A stretch of DNA of 64,000 nt from Bradyrhizobium diazoefficiens (lineage in GTDB: Bacteria > Pseudomonadota > Alphaproteobacteria > Rhizobiales > Xanthobacteraceae), in contig NZ_JAFCJJ010000005.1 of the NCBI RefSeq assembly GCF_018131015.1, forward strand, positions 248,001-312,000, written 5' to 3'. The position numbers were made by a program, and so were the translations under genes. This document shows positions 53,424 to 62,323 of this stretch, piece by piece. Each line of letters opens with the position of its first letter. Position 1 is the first letter of the stretch. The notes under the pieces were generated by a model. The model worked only from the letters and a program-made list of their open reading frames with translations, did not search any database and was not told the origin of the DNA.

Positions 53424-54755
53424 TCAGCGTGTGGCAGCCAGGAAATCGTCGGGGACGTCGTGGGTCGTCTTCGACCAGACGATGGGCGAGGTCGCGAACC
53501 GCGATTCACCCAGATAGATTTTCCACGCGCGGAAGGTGGCGACCATGTTGATGTACAACGCGACGGGCCATCGTATCGCGACGCCCAGCCACTCGACCCT
53601 GCCGTAGACCCGGTAGCTGGAGGTGAGGCGCGCGACATAGCGGCACGCCACCGCGAGAAGATTGAACGAGATCGACCACTGGAAGAGCTGGTACACCCCG
53701 CGCGGCAGGGTCTCGGCATCGATGAAGCCGGTGAGCGCCAGGATCATCAGGACGATGGATCCGGGAGCCAGGAAGTTCGTGATCATTCCCTTGCGATCGC
53801 GCAGGAAGAAATAGACGTCCCAGGGCTGCCCGCGCCAGCCGAGCTTGTGCATCGCCTCGAACGCGATGCCATAGACCCAGCGGGTCTTCTGCTTGATCGA
53901 GGCTTCCAGATGTTGCGGGAAGAACTCGCGGGTTGCGACATAGTCGGCGCCCTGGTCGGCCTCGGCCGACGTCGCCGCGAAAATCGACCTGAAGCCCGCG
54001 CGCTTGGCTTCGATGCCGAGGATGTAGTCCTCGGTCACCGTGCCGGACATCAGGACCTGCCCGCGCGTTTCGAGAAAGTGTCTCACGAGCGCCCGGGTCA
54101 GGCAGGTGCCGACCCCGGCGGAAGGAATCGCCGCCCCGAGCGCGTTGCGCACGATCAGCTCGCGCGTGTGGCGCTCGGCGAACTCCTCCATGTAGGTCGA
54201 AGCCACGTAGGCTCCGCGGCGGCGGCTCAGCGAGAAGACGGGGACCTGGATGAAATCGAACTCGCCCGCATATTTGGCATAGATGTCGAAGCTGCGCGCA
54301 TCGATGACGTCCTCGCTGTCGTGCAGAACCACGAGGTCCGGAGCCTGCTCCCCGGCGAAGCTCTGGGCGAACATCTCGTTGAGCATCTGCCCTTTCGAGG
54401 TCGGGCCGGGCAAGCTGTTGACGATGACCCGCACGCGATCGGGATGCGCCGCGGCAAGCGCCTCGGCAACGCGCCGCGTGCCGGTGTCGTTTGGATAGAC
54501 GCCGAGGTAGAGCGAGACCCGCGGATTGTCGATCCGCGCAAGATTGCCCTCCACCATTTTACCGATGACGTCCTCCTCGCACCAATTGGCGACGAAGACG
54601 GCGATGTTCGGGAGCGGGCCTCTTTCGGCGGTGGCGCGACGAAGCGGAAGATGCGCGATGCCGAAGGAGAGCAGATCAATGAAAATGTCGTCCAGCGACG
54701 ACAGGTTTATCATCAGGCTCGTCAGCACAAAGAGCGAGATCAATACTTCGTTCAT
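53424..54755 (-). CDS. Family 2 glycosyltransferase, NfrB-like
   Basis: 443 residues. A helix at 3-35 is followed by the GT2 catalytic domain: NIAVFVANWCEEDVIGKMVE, LVVLHDSEDVIDARSFD (the D-x-D-like site, about 143-159), TEDYILGIEAKRAGFR (about 240-255, catalytic Asp) and the processive-synthase motif KQKTRWVYG (about 288-296). C-terminal helices near 330-350 and 365-385. I recall NfrB (phage N4 adsorption protein B) of E. coli with this layout plus a c-di-GMP-binding MshEN domain, which is absent here. First gene of the operon with the epimerase and HlyD genes. Confidence 0.82.
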   Translation of the reverse strand: MNEVLISLFVLTSLMINLSSLDDIFIDLLSFGIAHLPLRRATAERGPLPNIAVFVANWCEEDVIGKMVEGNLARIDNPRVSLYLGVYPNDTGTRRVAEALAAAHPDRVRVIVNSLPGPTSKGQMLNEMFAQSFAGEQAPDLVVLHDSEDVIDARSFDIYAKYAGEFDFIQVPVFSLSRRRGAYVASTYMEEFAERHTRELIVRNALGAAIPSAGVGTCLTRALVRHFLETRGQVLMSGTVTEDYILGIEAKRAGFRSIFAATSAEADQGADYVATREFFPQHLEASIKQKTRWVYGIAFEAMHKLGWRGQPWDVYFFLRDRKGMITNFLAPGSIVLMILALTGFIDAETLPRGVYQLFQWSISFNLLAVACRYVARLTSSYRVYGRVEWLGVAIRWPVALYINMVATFRAWKIYLGESRFATSPIVWSKTTHDVPDDFLAATR

Positions 54756-55275
54756 AGTATTTTCCGCGAGCTCGCTTCGTCGGAAGCCGCGCTACAACCG
54801 TTCGACAGGCCTGGTATCTATTGCACCGGAGGCAGGATTAACGGACGCCGCCCCTACTCGCCTGTTGTCGTCGACAGTTGATCTGCACGGACTTCAGCGG
54901 TTGGCTTAAGATTCCATTAACTATTCGCAATCCGTAGACCAACTCCATGCGGACATCCACTCCGCACAAGTACGGATAAATCCTATAGTTTACTATCTTA
55001 CGTTGAGACGATTATTGCCCGCGATCGGTCGTCGGCTCGAAATTCAGTTGCAGCCTCGTGAGGCCACAAGAATGACGCGAGGTCGGCGGCTGCCGGTTGT
55101 CTCGCAATCCCTCGGCGATCCGGCACCGGATCGATGAACGCTCTGCGTTTGCAATGCGCCGGGCGCAATCGGTGCGGGCCGCAACGCGCAATGCTTAAAA
55201 TGCCAACGATTTCCTTCCGCGGTTTCTCATTCCTCGTCCCTAAGACTCGACCAATCGAGGAGATTGGGGCGATCC
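54756..55275. other. 520-bp promoter and intergenic region
   Basis: No gene recognised. It must contain the promoter of the polysaccharide operon (leftwards) and of the small membrane gene (rightwards). The part around 54900-55015 is distinctly AT-richer (TTAACTATTCGCAATCC, TATAGTTTACTATCTTACG), as expected for a promoter. No clear operator palindrome was found. Confidence 0.5.
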
Positions 55276-55539
55276 ATGTCGATCCTGACAAAGGCGTTGC
55301 GGCTGGTGGGAATAATTTGGTTGTCGGTGGCGGGCTTGCTCATCGTCTCCAGCCACCTCGTCGTTCTGCATATGGATGGCTTCTGGGCCTTCGTGAACCT
55401 CCTCAACCCGTGGAACGTCGCTAACGGGCTGACGCTGGATCTCACGGTGGCTCCCGGATTGCTCCTGCGCATGGCGGCTGATCAGTTGGTCGCGCTCTCG
55501 TCTCAGGATCATTCGCCCGCCATCCGTCCAGCCTATTGA
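55276..55539 (+). CDS. Small membrane protein of unknown function
   Basis: 87 residues from ATG 55276; a TTG at 55264 is an alternative start. One clear membrane helix (about 10-33, LVGIIWLSVAGLLIVSSHLV) and a weaker hydrophobic stretch (37-65). No family recognised. It stands alone between the polysaccharide operon and the FkbM gene. Confidence 0.55.
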   Translation: MSILTKALRLVGIIWLSVAGLLIVSSHLVVLHMDGFWAFVNLLNPWNVANGLTLDLTVAPGLLLRMAADQLVALSSQDHSPAIRPAY

Positions 55540-55685
55540 GTACCGATCGGCGGCGCGCGGCTGCGGTTGAACGGTCCGACCGCGCACACCGGCGAGGCTG
55601 TCACAGATCAACGGACGGCGCGACCCGCATTTGATCGGCCCCGACACGCGCCTCATCGATGAATGACGCAAGGCTCAGGTCCCCA

Positions 55686-55776
55686 CCAGCCTCGCACCAG
55701 TTTCACGCCATAAATGCCTCAATGGGACGCTGCGGCCGCGCTCGGCGGGCTCGCAAGCACAGCTGAACGCGACGGA
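55686..55776. repeat. Upstream repeat F, copy 1
   Basis: CCAGCCTCGCACCAGTTTCA...CCATAAATG...GCGCTCGGCGG...AGCTGAACGCGACGGA. The same text with changes lies at 58185-58284. Copy 1 ends 46 bases before the FkbM gene start at 55822, so it sits in that gene's promoter/leader region. Confidence 0.7.
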
Positions 55777-55821
55777 ACGGCGCGCCGCCGGATCGCCGGA
55801 TGAACAGAGGCTCAGCCATTC

Positions 55822-56913
55822 ATGTCTGCTGAAGTTGCAATTGCATTCCTGTCTCACCTGCAGGCCAAGGTGTTCGAGATCGCGACGAGGGACCTCGAGC
55901 AGAACCACGAGGCGGACCGCTACGGCCCCGAGCCCAAGCGCGCGCTCGGCCCCGAGCTGCAAAAGTACCAAAGCAAGATCGAAGCCATCGCGCGGTTGAA
56001 GAACTCGAAGGTGCTTCCGCTGGTCCTGCTGGATACCTATCAGTTGCTGCAAGACGACTATTCCAGGGACGTCCTGCTCGAGCTGTTCGTGCAGCGCGTG
56101 ATCGGGCACGAGCGCGTCAAGATCTTCCGGAACTCGGCAAAATACTGGCAGGAACGGAGTCTCGCGCGGAGCCTGCAGACGAACCGCATGCCTGCGAAGA
56201 AAATCCGGAACATGAATTTCGAGCTGCCTCACTTCGACCTGAAGGAGATCGGCTACGACCTCAACCTGTTCTTCGCGGCCATCGGCATCGACTTCACCTT
56301 CCTGAAGAAGCAGTACGAGTACTCCGGCGTCAATCCGGCGATCGCGGCGAAGACCGGCGACATCGTCATCGATGCCGGCAGCTGCTATGGCGATACGGCG
56401 CTGTATTTCTCGACGAAGGTGGGACCTGCGGGCAAGGTCATCGGGTTCGAGTTCATTCCGGACAATCTCGAGATCCTGCGCGAGAACCTCGGGCTGAACC
56501 CCAAATATTCGTCGAATATCGAGATCGTCGAACGGCCGGTCTGGGAGACGTCCGACAAGACGCTCTACGTGCTGAACAATGGTCCGGGCAGCCAGGTTTC
56601 CGAACGCCCCTTCGCCCCCGGCGCGGCCGAGGTCAAAACCATCTCGATCGACGACATGGTTCGTGAGAAGAATCTGCCGCGCGTCGATTTCATCAAGATG
56701 GACATCGAGGGCGCCGAGCTTGCCGCGCTCAAGGGCGCCCTGAACACGCTGGGCCGCTTCAGGCCGTCATTGGCGATCTGCGTCTATCACAAGCCCAATG
56801 ACTGGGTCGAAATTCCTCTCTTCATCCACAACCTGAACCTCGGCTACAGGATGTGGCTGGATCATTTCTCGATCTACCCCGAGGAAACCGTGCTGTTCTG
56901 CAAGGCCGTCTGA
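55822..56913 (+). CDS. FkbM family methyltransferase
   Basis: 363 residues. N-terminal 150 residues are helical and charged (an extension beyond the usual domain); the Rossmann core starts DIVIDAGSCYGDTALYFSTK (about 180-199, SAM-binding Gly-rich loop), with KVIGFEFIPDN next and the FkbM motif VDFIKMDIEGAELAALKGA (about 291-309). Family members methylate sugar hydroxyls in glycans. Given the neighbouring glycosyltransferase genes a glycan substrate is likely. Confidence 0.85.
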   Translation: MSAEVAIAFLSHLQAKVFEIATRDLEQNHEADRYGPEPKRALGPELQKYQSKIEAIARLKNSKVLPLVLLDTYQLLQDDYSRDVLLELFVQRVIGHERVKIFRNSAKYWQERSLARSLQTNRMPAKKIRNMNFELPHFDLKEIGYDLNLFFAAIGIDFTFLKKQYEYSGVNPAIAAKTGDIVIDAGSCYGDTALYFSTKVGPAGKVIGFEFIPDNLEILRENLGLNPKYSSNIEIVERPVWETSDKTLYVLNNGPGSQVSERPFAPGAAEVKTISIDDMVREKNLPRVDFIKMDIEGAELAALKGALNTLGRFRPSLAICVYHKPNDWVEIPLFIHNLNLGYRMWLDHFSIYPEETVLFCKAV

Positions 56914-58167
56914 TCAGCGCCGGACCAGAAGCCGCGCTGTCGCGAGGCCAATGGCGAGGGCGCCGACGACGAAGCACAGCAGGGCGCTGGCCTGCAGGGC
57001 CTCGATCACCCGCCCTTGGTTGAAATGGGCGAACATCTGGAAGGCATAGACGCCTGGGATCATGATGACGATCGGCGCGACGATCGTTGCCATTGGCGGC
57101 ATATTGACGTGACGGCTCAGGACCAATGCCAGGACCCCGATCAGGAGGGCGGCGAGGAAGGCGGCCGGCGCAAGATTCAGTCCCGCATCGATCAGAACGA
57201 GGCGCATGTCGTTGGCCGCCAGGGCGAGAATGCCGGACGCGAGCACAGCTCGTCCCGGGCTGTTGAACGACACCGCGAAGCCGCAGGCCGCGATGAAGCT
57301 TGCGATGGCGCGCAACGTCAACTTGACCACATAGGGAAGCTCGCCGGCGGGCGGCCTTGACATCTCGACACCGGCCACGCCGATCACGAAGCTCAGGCCG
57401 AAGGCAACGGCAAGCAGGATCATCAGACCGTAGGCTAAACGGCTGAGCGCGGCGACGGTCTGGTATTGCAGCAAGTCGAACAGGGCGGCAATCAACGGAA
57501 AGCCAGGGATCAGGAACAGCACCGAGGCGATGAGGCCGGTCGAATGCCCGACGATGCCAACTCCGCAGGCCTCGGCCAGAAGAGCCAGCAGGACATACGA
57601 TCCGGATGCCGTAACCGCCGTCAGCGCCGCAACGCCATATTGATTGAGCTGACGATGGGCCAGCGACCACCGCAGCACCTGGCCGATTCCGCCGCCTGCC
57701 GCTGCCGCGAGGATCTCGGGAACGCCGACCCCGTTCAGGAACGCAAAACTGCCGCTGGCGAGCGCGATGGCGAGCGCAATCTGCGCCCGGGAATACAGGG
57801 GCGGCGCCTTGTCGATGCCCTCCAGCCTCGCCGCAATGTCGCGCGGGGCCGTGCCCGGCTCTATCGTCTTCGCAAGCTGCTCGAGCTCGGCGATGCGCCG
57901 GGCGTTGATGCCGGGCGGCCCGAGCATTCGCATCATGGCGGTCCATTGACCGGAATGGCGCGCATTGATCGTGATGCTGTCGAGCGAAAGACTGGCCGCC
58001 AGCTCCCGGAAGCCGAGCTTGAGCGCCATCTCCTCGATCAGCTCCCGCGTGCGGGCGGCCGTGTTGCCCGCGCGCAGTGCGGATGCGCCAAACCGTGTCA
58101 GCACCTCCAGTGCATCGACAGCCTGCTCTGCCGGACCATCAGCCATCACTGGTGTTTCGTTCCGCAT
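56914..58167 (-). CDS. ThrE-type threonine/serine exporter family (fused halves)
   Basis: 417 residues from ATG 58167 (GAGG six bases before). The N-terminal cytoplasmic domain includes the H-S-G motif INARHSGQWTAMMRMLGPPG (about 68-87), where Thr/Asn-HSG is the conserved DUF1212 signature. Then nine or ten membrane helices from about 130 to 415. In many bacteria the two halves are separate (YjjP and YjjB); here they are one chain. It exports threonine, serine or other small organic acids. Divergent from the TPR gene at 58369. Confidence 0.85.
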   Translation of the reverse strand: MRNETPVMADGPAEQAVDALEVLTRFGASALRAGNTAARTRELIEEMALKLGFRELAASLSLDSITINARHSGQWTAMMRMLGPPGINARRIAELEQLAKTIEPGTAPRDIAARLEGIDKAPPLYSRAQIALAIALASGSFAFLNGVGVPEILAAAAGGGIGQVLRWSLAHRQLNQYGVAALTAVTASGSYVLLALLAEACGVGIVGHSTGLIASVLFLIPGFPLIAALFDLLQYQTVAALSRLAYGLMILLAVAFGLSFVIGVAGVEMSRPPAGELPYVVKLTLRAIASFIAACGFAVSFNSPGRAVLASGILALAANDMRLVLIDAGLNLAPAAFLAALLIGVLALVLSRHVNMPPMATIVAPIVIMIPGVYAFQMFAHFNQGRVIEALQASALLCFVVGALAIGLATARLLVRR

Positions 58168-58184
58168 GGAAGCCTCACGCCGCG

Positions 58185-58284
58185 CCAGCCTCGCACCAGC
58201 TTCGCACCATAAACGAGTTCGATAGGACACCATAGTCGCGCTCGGTGGACCCCGCAAAAGCAAAGCTGAACGCGAACTGACGGA
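58185..58284. repeat. Upstream repeat F, copy 2
   Basis: CCAGCCTCGCACCAGCTTCG...CCATAAACG...GCGCTCGGTGG...AGCTGAACGCGAACTGACGGA, a diverged second copy of 55686-55776. It lies 85 bases before the TPR-glycosyltransferase gene and just upstream of the ThrE-like gene on the other strand. Confidence 0.7.
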
Positions 58285-58368
58285 CCGAGAAGGCGAGTTA
58301 CGAGCCTCCTCGTCGCGTGACCGGGAATCGGCGAGCCATCTGACCCTTTCAACATTTCCAGTCAGCGA

Positions 58369-61329
58369 ATGAATCGTCAGCAGCGCCGGGCCGCCCCCCA
58401 ACAACCTCCGAAGATCGCACCGCAGGCCCTGGAGGCCGCAAAGCAGGGCCAGTCGCTGTTCAATCTCGGCCGCTATGCCGAGGCCCTGGAATGCTTCAAC
58501 CTGTTCGTGAAGCACAGTCCAGATGTTGCCCCCCTGTATCAGACGCGCGGCCTGTGCCTGCAGCGGCTGGGCCGGTTCGAGGAGGCGCAGGCCGATTTCG
58601 AACGCTCCATTGCGCTGAACCCGATTGAGGCGGAGACGCACAAGAACCTCGGCACGCTGCATGCGCGGTTCGGCCGGATGGAGCAGGCCTTCGCGAGCTT
58701 CGATCGCGCGCTGAAGCTTCGTCCGAATTTTCCCGCGGCGCTCAATGAAAAGGCACGGGCCTTGTGGAGCCAGCAATTGCTGGACGAGGCTTTCGCGGCC
58801 TTTCAGGCGTCGCTGGCGCTCGCCCCGGGCAACGCGGACACGATCTGGAATCTTGCGTTGCTGCAGATGCTGACCGGGGATTTCGAGCGGGGCCTGGCGG
58901 GCCGCGAGGCCCGCTGGAAGGCGTCGTCGCTTGGCCTCGCCAATCGCAACTTTTCGCAGGCCCTGTGGCTTCGCGACCAGCCGATCGAAGGCAAGACCAT
59001 CCTGCTTCACGCCGACGAGGCCCTCGGCGACTCCATCCAGTTTGCGCGCTATGCGCCGCTGGTGGCCGCGCTCGGGGCGTGCGTCATCTTGGAGGTCAGG
59101 CCTGCGGTCCAGAGGCTTCTCGGTGGCATCGCAGGGGCCGCAGCGTGTGTCGACAAAACCTCGTCGGCATCGCTGGCGTTCGACCTCCACTGTCCGCTCG
59201 GCAGCCTGCCGCTGGCGTTCGGGACCCGGCTCGACACGATCCCGCTCGCGGACGCGTATCTTCCGGCGCCGGCGCCGGAGCGCGTGCAGGCGTGGGAGGA
59301 CCGGCTCGGTCCGCACGATCGCTTCCGCGTCGGTCTCGTCTGGTCGGGAGATCCCGGCCACAGGAACGACCACAATCGATCGATGACGCTGCGCACGCTG
59401 GCGCCTCTGCTGGATTGCGACGTCCAGTTCGTCAGCCTGCAAAAAGGCATTCGCGAGCAGGACCGCGCTTTCCTCGGCGAACGCCATGACATCCTCGACC
59501 TGACGGAGCAGCTGACCGATTTCACCGAAACGGCGGCGCTGGTGTCCTGTCTCGATCTGGTGATCTCGGTCGACACGAGTGTCGTTCACCTCACCGGCGC
59601 GCTCGGCGCCCCCGTCTGGACGATGCTGCCGTTCAACCCGGACTGGCGCTGGCTGCTCAACCGCGACGACAGCCCGTGGTATTCGTCCATGAAGCTGTTC
59701 CGGCAGCCGAAGCGAGGCGACTGGGCCAGCGTCGTGGAGACCGTTCGCCAAGAGCTCGAGGGCCTGGTTGCCGCGTGGCGGCCGGGAGCACGGCAACAGC
59801 AGGGCAAGGCGCTGTCCCAGAGGTCACAGGATGCGCTCGTCGCGAACTACCTCGGCGATCAGCTCTGGCAACTCAAGCGCACGGACGAGGCGCTGCTGCA
59901 GTTCCGGCGGGCGCTGGAGCTCAACCCGTACTATTTCGAGGCCGCGAACAATGGCGGCAGGCTGCTGGTCGAGCTCGGCCGGCATGCGGACGCCCTGCAA
60001 TTCCTGGACGTCGCCACGAAGCTGAAACCGGATTCCGCAGGCCTGTATCGGCTGCGCGGCATCTGCCTGCAGGAGGCGGGCCGGTTCGACGACGCGCGGG
60101 CCGACTTCGAGAGGTCGATCGCGCTGGACGGCCGCGTGGCGGAGACGCACAACAATCTCGGCCTGCTGCATTGGCGGCTTGGCCGTGCCGAGCAGGCCTT
60201 CGCGAGCATCGATCGCGCGCTCGAAATTCGCCCCGACTTTGCCGCAGCGCTGTCCAACAAGGCCTGGATGCTGCTGGACCTGCAATTGCTGGATCAGGCC
60301 GCCGCGACCTTCCACAGGTCGCTCGCGATCGACCCCAACCGCGCGCCGACGATCTTCAATCTCGCACTGCTTCAGCTCCTGACCGGAGATTTCGAGCGGG
60401 GCTGGCGCGGGCGCGAAGCGCGCTGGAGAATGCCCGGTGCCGGCACGGTCGATCGCTCGCAAGCCCTCTGGCTTGGCGACCAACCGATCCAGGGCAAGAC
60501 CATCCTGATTCACTCCGACGAGGGACTGGGCGACGCCATCCAGTTCGCCCGCTACGTGCCGATGGTGGCCGCACTCGGGGCGCAAATCATCCTGGCGGTC
60601 GAGCCGCCGATCCAGCAGCTTCTGGGTGGCATCACCGGCGTCACGGCGTGCGTCGGCCGATCCTCTTCGCTGCCGCACGATCTGCACTGTCCGCTTGGAA
60701 CGCTGCCGCTGGCGTTCAACACGCGGCTCGATACGATCCCGTTCGCGGAAGGCTTTCTTCCCGCGCCCGCGCCTGCGCGGGTGCAGGCCTGGGAAGAAAG
60801 GCTTGAAGCTCACCTTGGCCCGCGCGATCGCTTCCGCGTCGGTCTCGTCTGGTCGGGCAATCCGGATCACAAGAACGACCACAACCGGTCGATGGCGCTG
60901 CGCACGCTCGCACCGCTCCTGGATTGCGACGTCCAGTTCGTCAGCCTGCAGAAGGGCGCCCGTGGCCATGACCGGGCCTTCCTCGACGAACGCAAGGATA
61001 TCCTCGACCTGACGGAACAGGTCACGGATTTCACCGACACCGCGGCGCTGATCGCCTGCCTTGACCTTGTGATCTCGGTCGACACCAGCGTCGTTCACCT
61101 CGCCGGTTCGCTCGGCGCGCCGGTCTGGACGCTGCTGCCGTTCAGCCCGGACTGGCGCTGGCTGCTCAACCGCGACGACAGCCCGTGGTACCGGTCGATG
61201 CGGCTGTTCAGGCAGCCGGCGAGAGGCGATTGGGCCAGCGTCGTGGACAGCGTTCGTCGCGAGCTGGAGCGCCTGGCGTCCGCGCGGCGAGCACGGCAAG
61301 AGCCGTCGTTGCTGCTCCCTGCCGAGTGA
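58369..61329 (+). CDS. Tandem-duplicated TPR / glycosyltransferase-like protein
   Basis: 986 residues made of two homologous halves, about residues 20-480 and 495-975. Each half has about five TPRs (e.g. YAEALECFNLFVKHSPDVAP and DEALLQFRRALELNPYYFEA), a linker GKTILLHADEALGDSIQFAR / GKTILIHSDEGLGDAIQFAR, then a GT-B-like region with FRVGLVWSG-P-H-NDHNRSM and a conserved end VISVDTSVVHLTGALGAPVW / VISVDTSVVHLAGSLGAPVW ... DWRWLLNRDDSPWY. The end resembles the nucleotide-sugar-binding half of GT9/O-GlcNAc-transferase-like proteins. Whether each half has activity is unknown. It may glycosylate proteins or surface polymers. Confidence 0.85.
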   Translation: MNRQQRRAAPQQPPKIAPQALEAAKQGQSLFNLGRYAEALECFNLFVKHSPDVAPLYQTRGLCLQRLGRFEEAQADFERSIALNPIEAETHKNLGTLHARFGRMEQAFASFDRALKLRPNFPAALNEKARALWSQQLLDEAFAAFQASLALAPGNADTIWNLALLQMLTGDFERGLAGREARWKASSLGLANRNFSQALWLRDQPIEGKTILLHADEALGDSIQFARYAPLVAALGACVILEVRPAVQRLLGGIAGAAACVDKTSSASLAFDLHCPLGSLPLAFGTRLDTIPLADAYLPAPAPERVQAWEDRLGPHDRFRVGLVWSGDPGHRNDHNRSMTLRTLAPLLDCDVQFVSLQKGIREQDRAFLGERHDILDLTEQLTDFTETAALVSCLDLVISVDTSVVHLTGALGAPVWTMLPFNPDWRWLLNRDDSPWYSSMKLFRQPKRGDWASVVETVRQELEGLVAAWRPGARQQQGKALSQRSQDALVANYLGDQLWQLKRTDEALLQFRRALELNPYYFEAANNGGRLLVELGRHADALQFLDVATKLKPDSAGLYRLRGICLQEAGRFDDARADFERSIALDGRVAETHNNLGLLHWRLGRAEQAFASIDRALEIRPDFAAALSNKAWMLLDLQLLDQAAATFHRSLAIDPNRAPTIFNLALLQLLTGDFERGWRGREARWRMPGAGTVDRSQALWLGDQPIQGKTILIHSDEGLGDAIQFARYVPMVAALGAQIILAVEPPIQQLLGGITGVTACVGRSSSLPHDLHCPLGTLPLAFNTRLDTIPFAEGFLPAPAPARVQAWEERLEAHLGPRDRFRVGLVWSGNPDHKNDHNRSMALRTLAPLLDCDVQFVSLQKGARGHDRAFLDERKDILDLTEQVTDFTDTAALIACLDLVISVDTSVVHLAGSLGAPVWTLLPFSPDWRWLLNRDDSPWYRSMRLFRQPARGDWASVVDSVRRELERLASARRARQEPSLLLPAE

Positions 61330-61497
61330 CGATCGAACCGGACCGCGTTGCAAAGGCGCCGCGGCGCGACGGTCCCGGCGGCTCCTCGCTGCGCTGGCAC
61401 ATATTCCCAGCGAATTGGCACCTTATCGCAACATATCAGCAGCGTTGATCACCACATCCAGCGAGGTTCCCTGGGGAATTTCGCAGGAGTTGAAACG

Positions 61498-61668
61498 ATG
61501 CAGAGACCGTTCAGGTATGACCCCGAGCTGATGGAAAAGGCGCGCTGGATCGTCGAGCGCGGGCTGTACAGGCCCTCCGAGCACGAGATCGACAGGCAGA
61601 TGGAGCTACCGCTTCCGATGCCGCCGCGTGATCCGAAGCAGATTGAGAACCAGGCGGACGGCGCTTAA
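61498..61668 (+). CDS. Small hypothetical protein
   Basis: 56 residues from ATG 61498, with AGGAG nine bases before, a strong site. Contains FRYDPELMEKARWIVERGLY and a Pro-rich tail ELPLPMPPRDPKQ; no helix hydrophobic enough for a membrane. No family recognised, but the length, site and codon use support a real gene. Confidence 0.7.
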   Translation: MQRPFRYDPELMEKARWIVERGLYRPSEHEIDRQMELPLPMPPRDPKQIENQADGA

Positions 61669-61791
61669 GGCACCCTGCCCGAGCGGCACGTTCGCAAGCG
61701 GCGACTATTGCAAGGCCTTTCGCTGAAAGAATTCCGCCCTGGTCGGCTGCGTCAAGTTTCCGCACCAAAGCCGACGATTGCGGAGGAACGA

Positions 61792-61875
61792 ATGCTTGTC
61801 CCGGGGATTATCGAAGCGGACATGGACATCAGTGGTGCCGGCACGACGCGCCCCCCGCTTCCGTCGCCGGCTTGA
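61792..61875 (+). CDS. Candidate 27-residue small protein
   Basis: ATG 61792 preceded by GCGGAGGAACGA, a strong ribosome binding site, with stop TGA at 61873. The peptide starts MLVPGIIEADMDISGAG and ends in a Pro-rich tail. The stop is one base before an intrinsic terminator, which makes a complete tiny transcription unit likely. It could instead be a leader peptide or chance frame. Confidence 0.5.
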   Translation: MLVPGIIEADMDISGAGTTRPPLPSPA

Positions 61876-61876
61876 G

Positions 61877-61906
61877 AAACCCCGCTTCCCCCCGGCGGGG
61901 TTTTTC
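61877..61906 (+). terminator. Intrinsic terminator after the small ORF
   Basis: AAACCCCGC and GCGGGGTTT pair around TTCCCCCCG, followed by TTCTTTG. On the plus strand the T-run is convincing; on the minus strand the stem is followed by CTCAAG, so it works mainly rightwards. Confidence 0.8.
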
Positions 61907-61931
61907 TTTGCTTCGCGAATCCCGGAGGCCG

Positions 61932-62210
61932 TCAATCGCCCGGGCCATTCGGCCCTCGCCGCCTGAACGGGTCGGCGGCGTCGTCATATCCGCGCCGGCT
62001 GCTGAAGAACATCAGGGCCATCAAGCCGCACCCCACGGCCAGCGAGAAGAACGCACCCAGGCCGAGCGCTATCCATCCGTTCACGTCCATGGCGGCGTCA
62101 TCCACGCCGTTGGTCGCCTGCCACCCCCAGACGATGCCCACTCCGACCAGGGCCAGCATGGCGAACAGAACGACGACGATGATGATCTGACCGATACCGG
62201 GCTTATGCAT
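61932..62210 (-). CDS. Small two-helix membrane protein
   Basis: 92 residues; CGAGGAGCTGCAAC precedes the ATG at 62210. Membrane helices at about 9-30 (IIIVVVLFAMLALVGVGIVW) and 45-68 (IALGLGAFFSLAVGCGLMAL), then a basic cytoplasmic tail SSRRGYDDAADPFRRRG. No family recognised. Divergent from the DUF3606 gene at 62324. Confidence 0.75.
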   Translation of the reverse strand: MHKPGIGQIIIVVVLFAMLALVGVGIVWGWQATNGVDDAAMDVNGWIALGLGAFFSLAVGCGLMALMFFSSRRGYDDAADPFRRRGPNGPGD

Positions 62211-62323
62211 GTTGCAGCTCCTCGAAGCCTGCTGCCTTGCAACCGAAGCTTATGGTGATCGTTCCCCGCGGCGGGAACGGAATCATCGAGCGACGGTTGG
62301 ACCAATCAACAGGAGTTGCCGCC

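Noticed and set aside
58168..59796. N-terminal 540-residue extension of the ThrE-like gene
   Set aside because: The extension is antisense to the TPR gene and Arg/Gln/Ala-rich; the ATG at 58167 has its own ribosome binding site.
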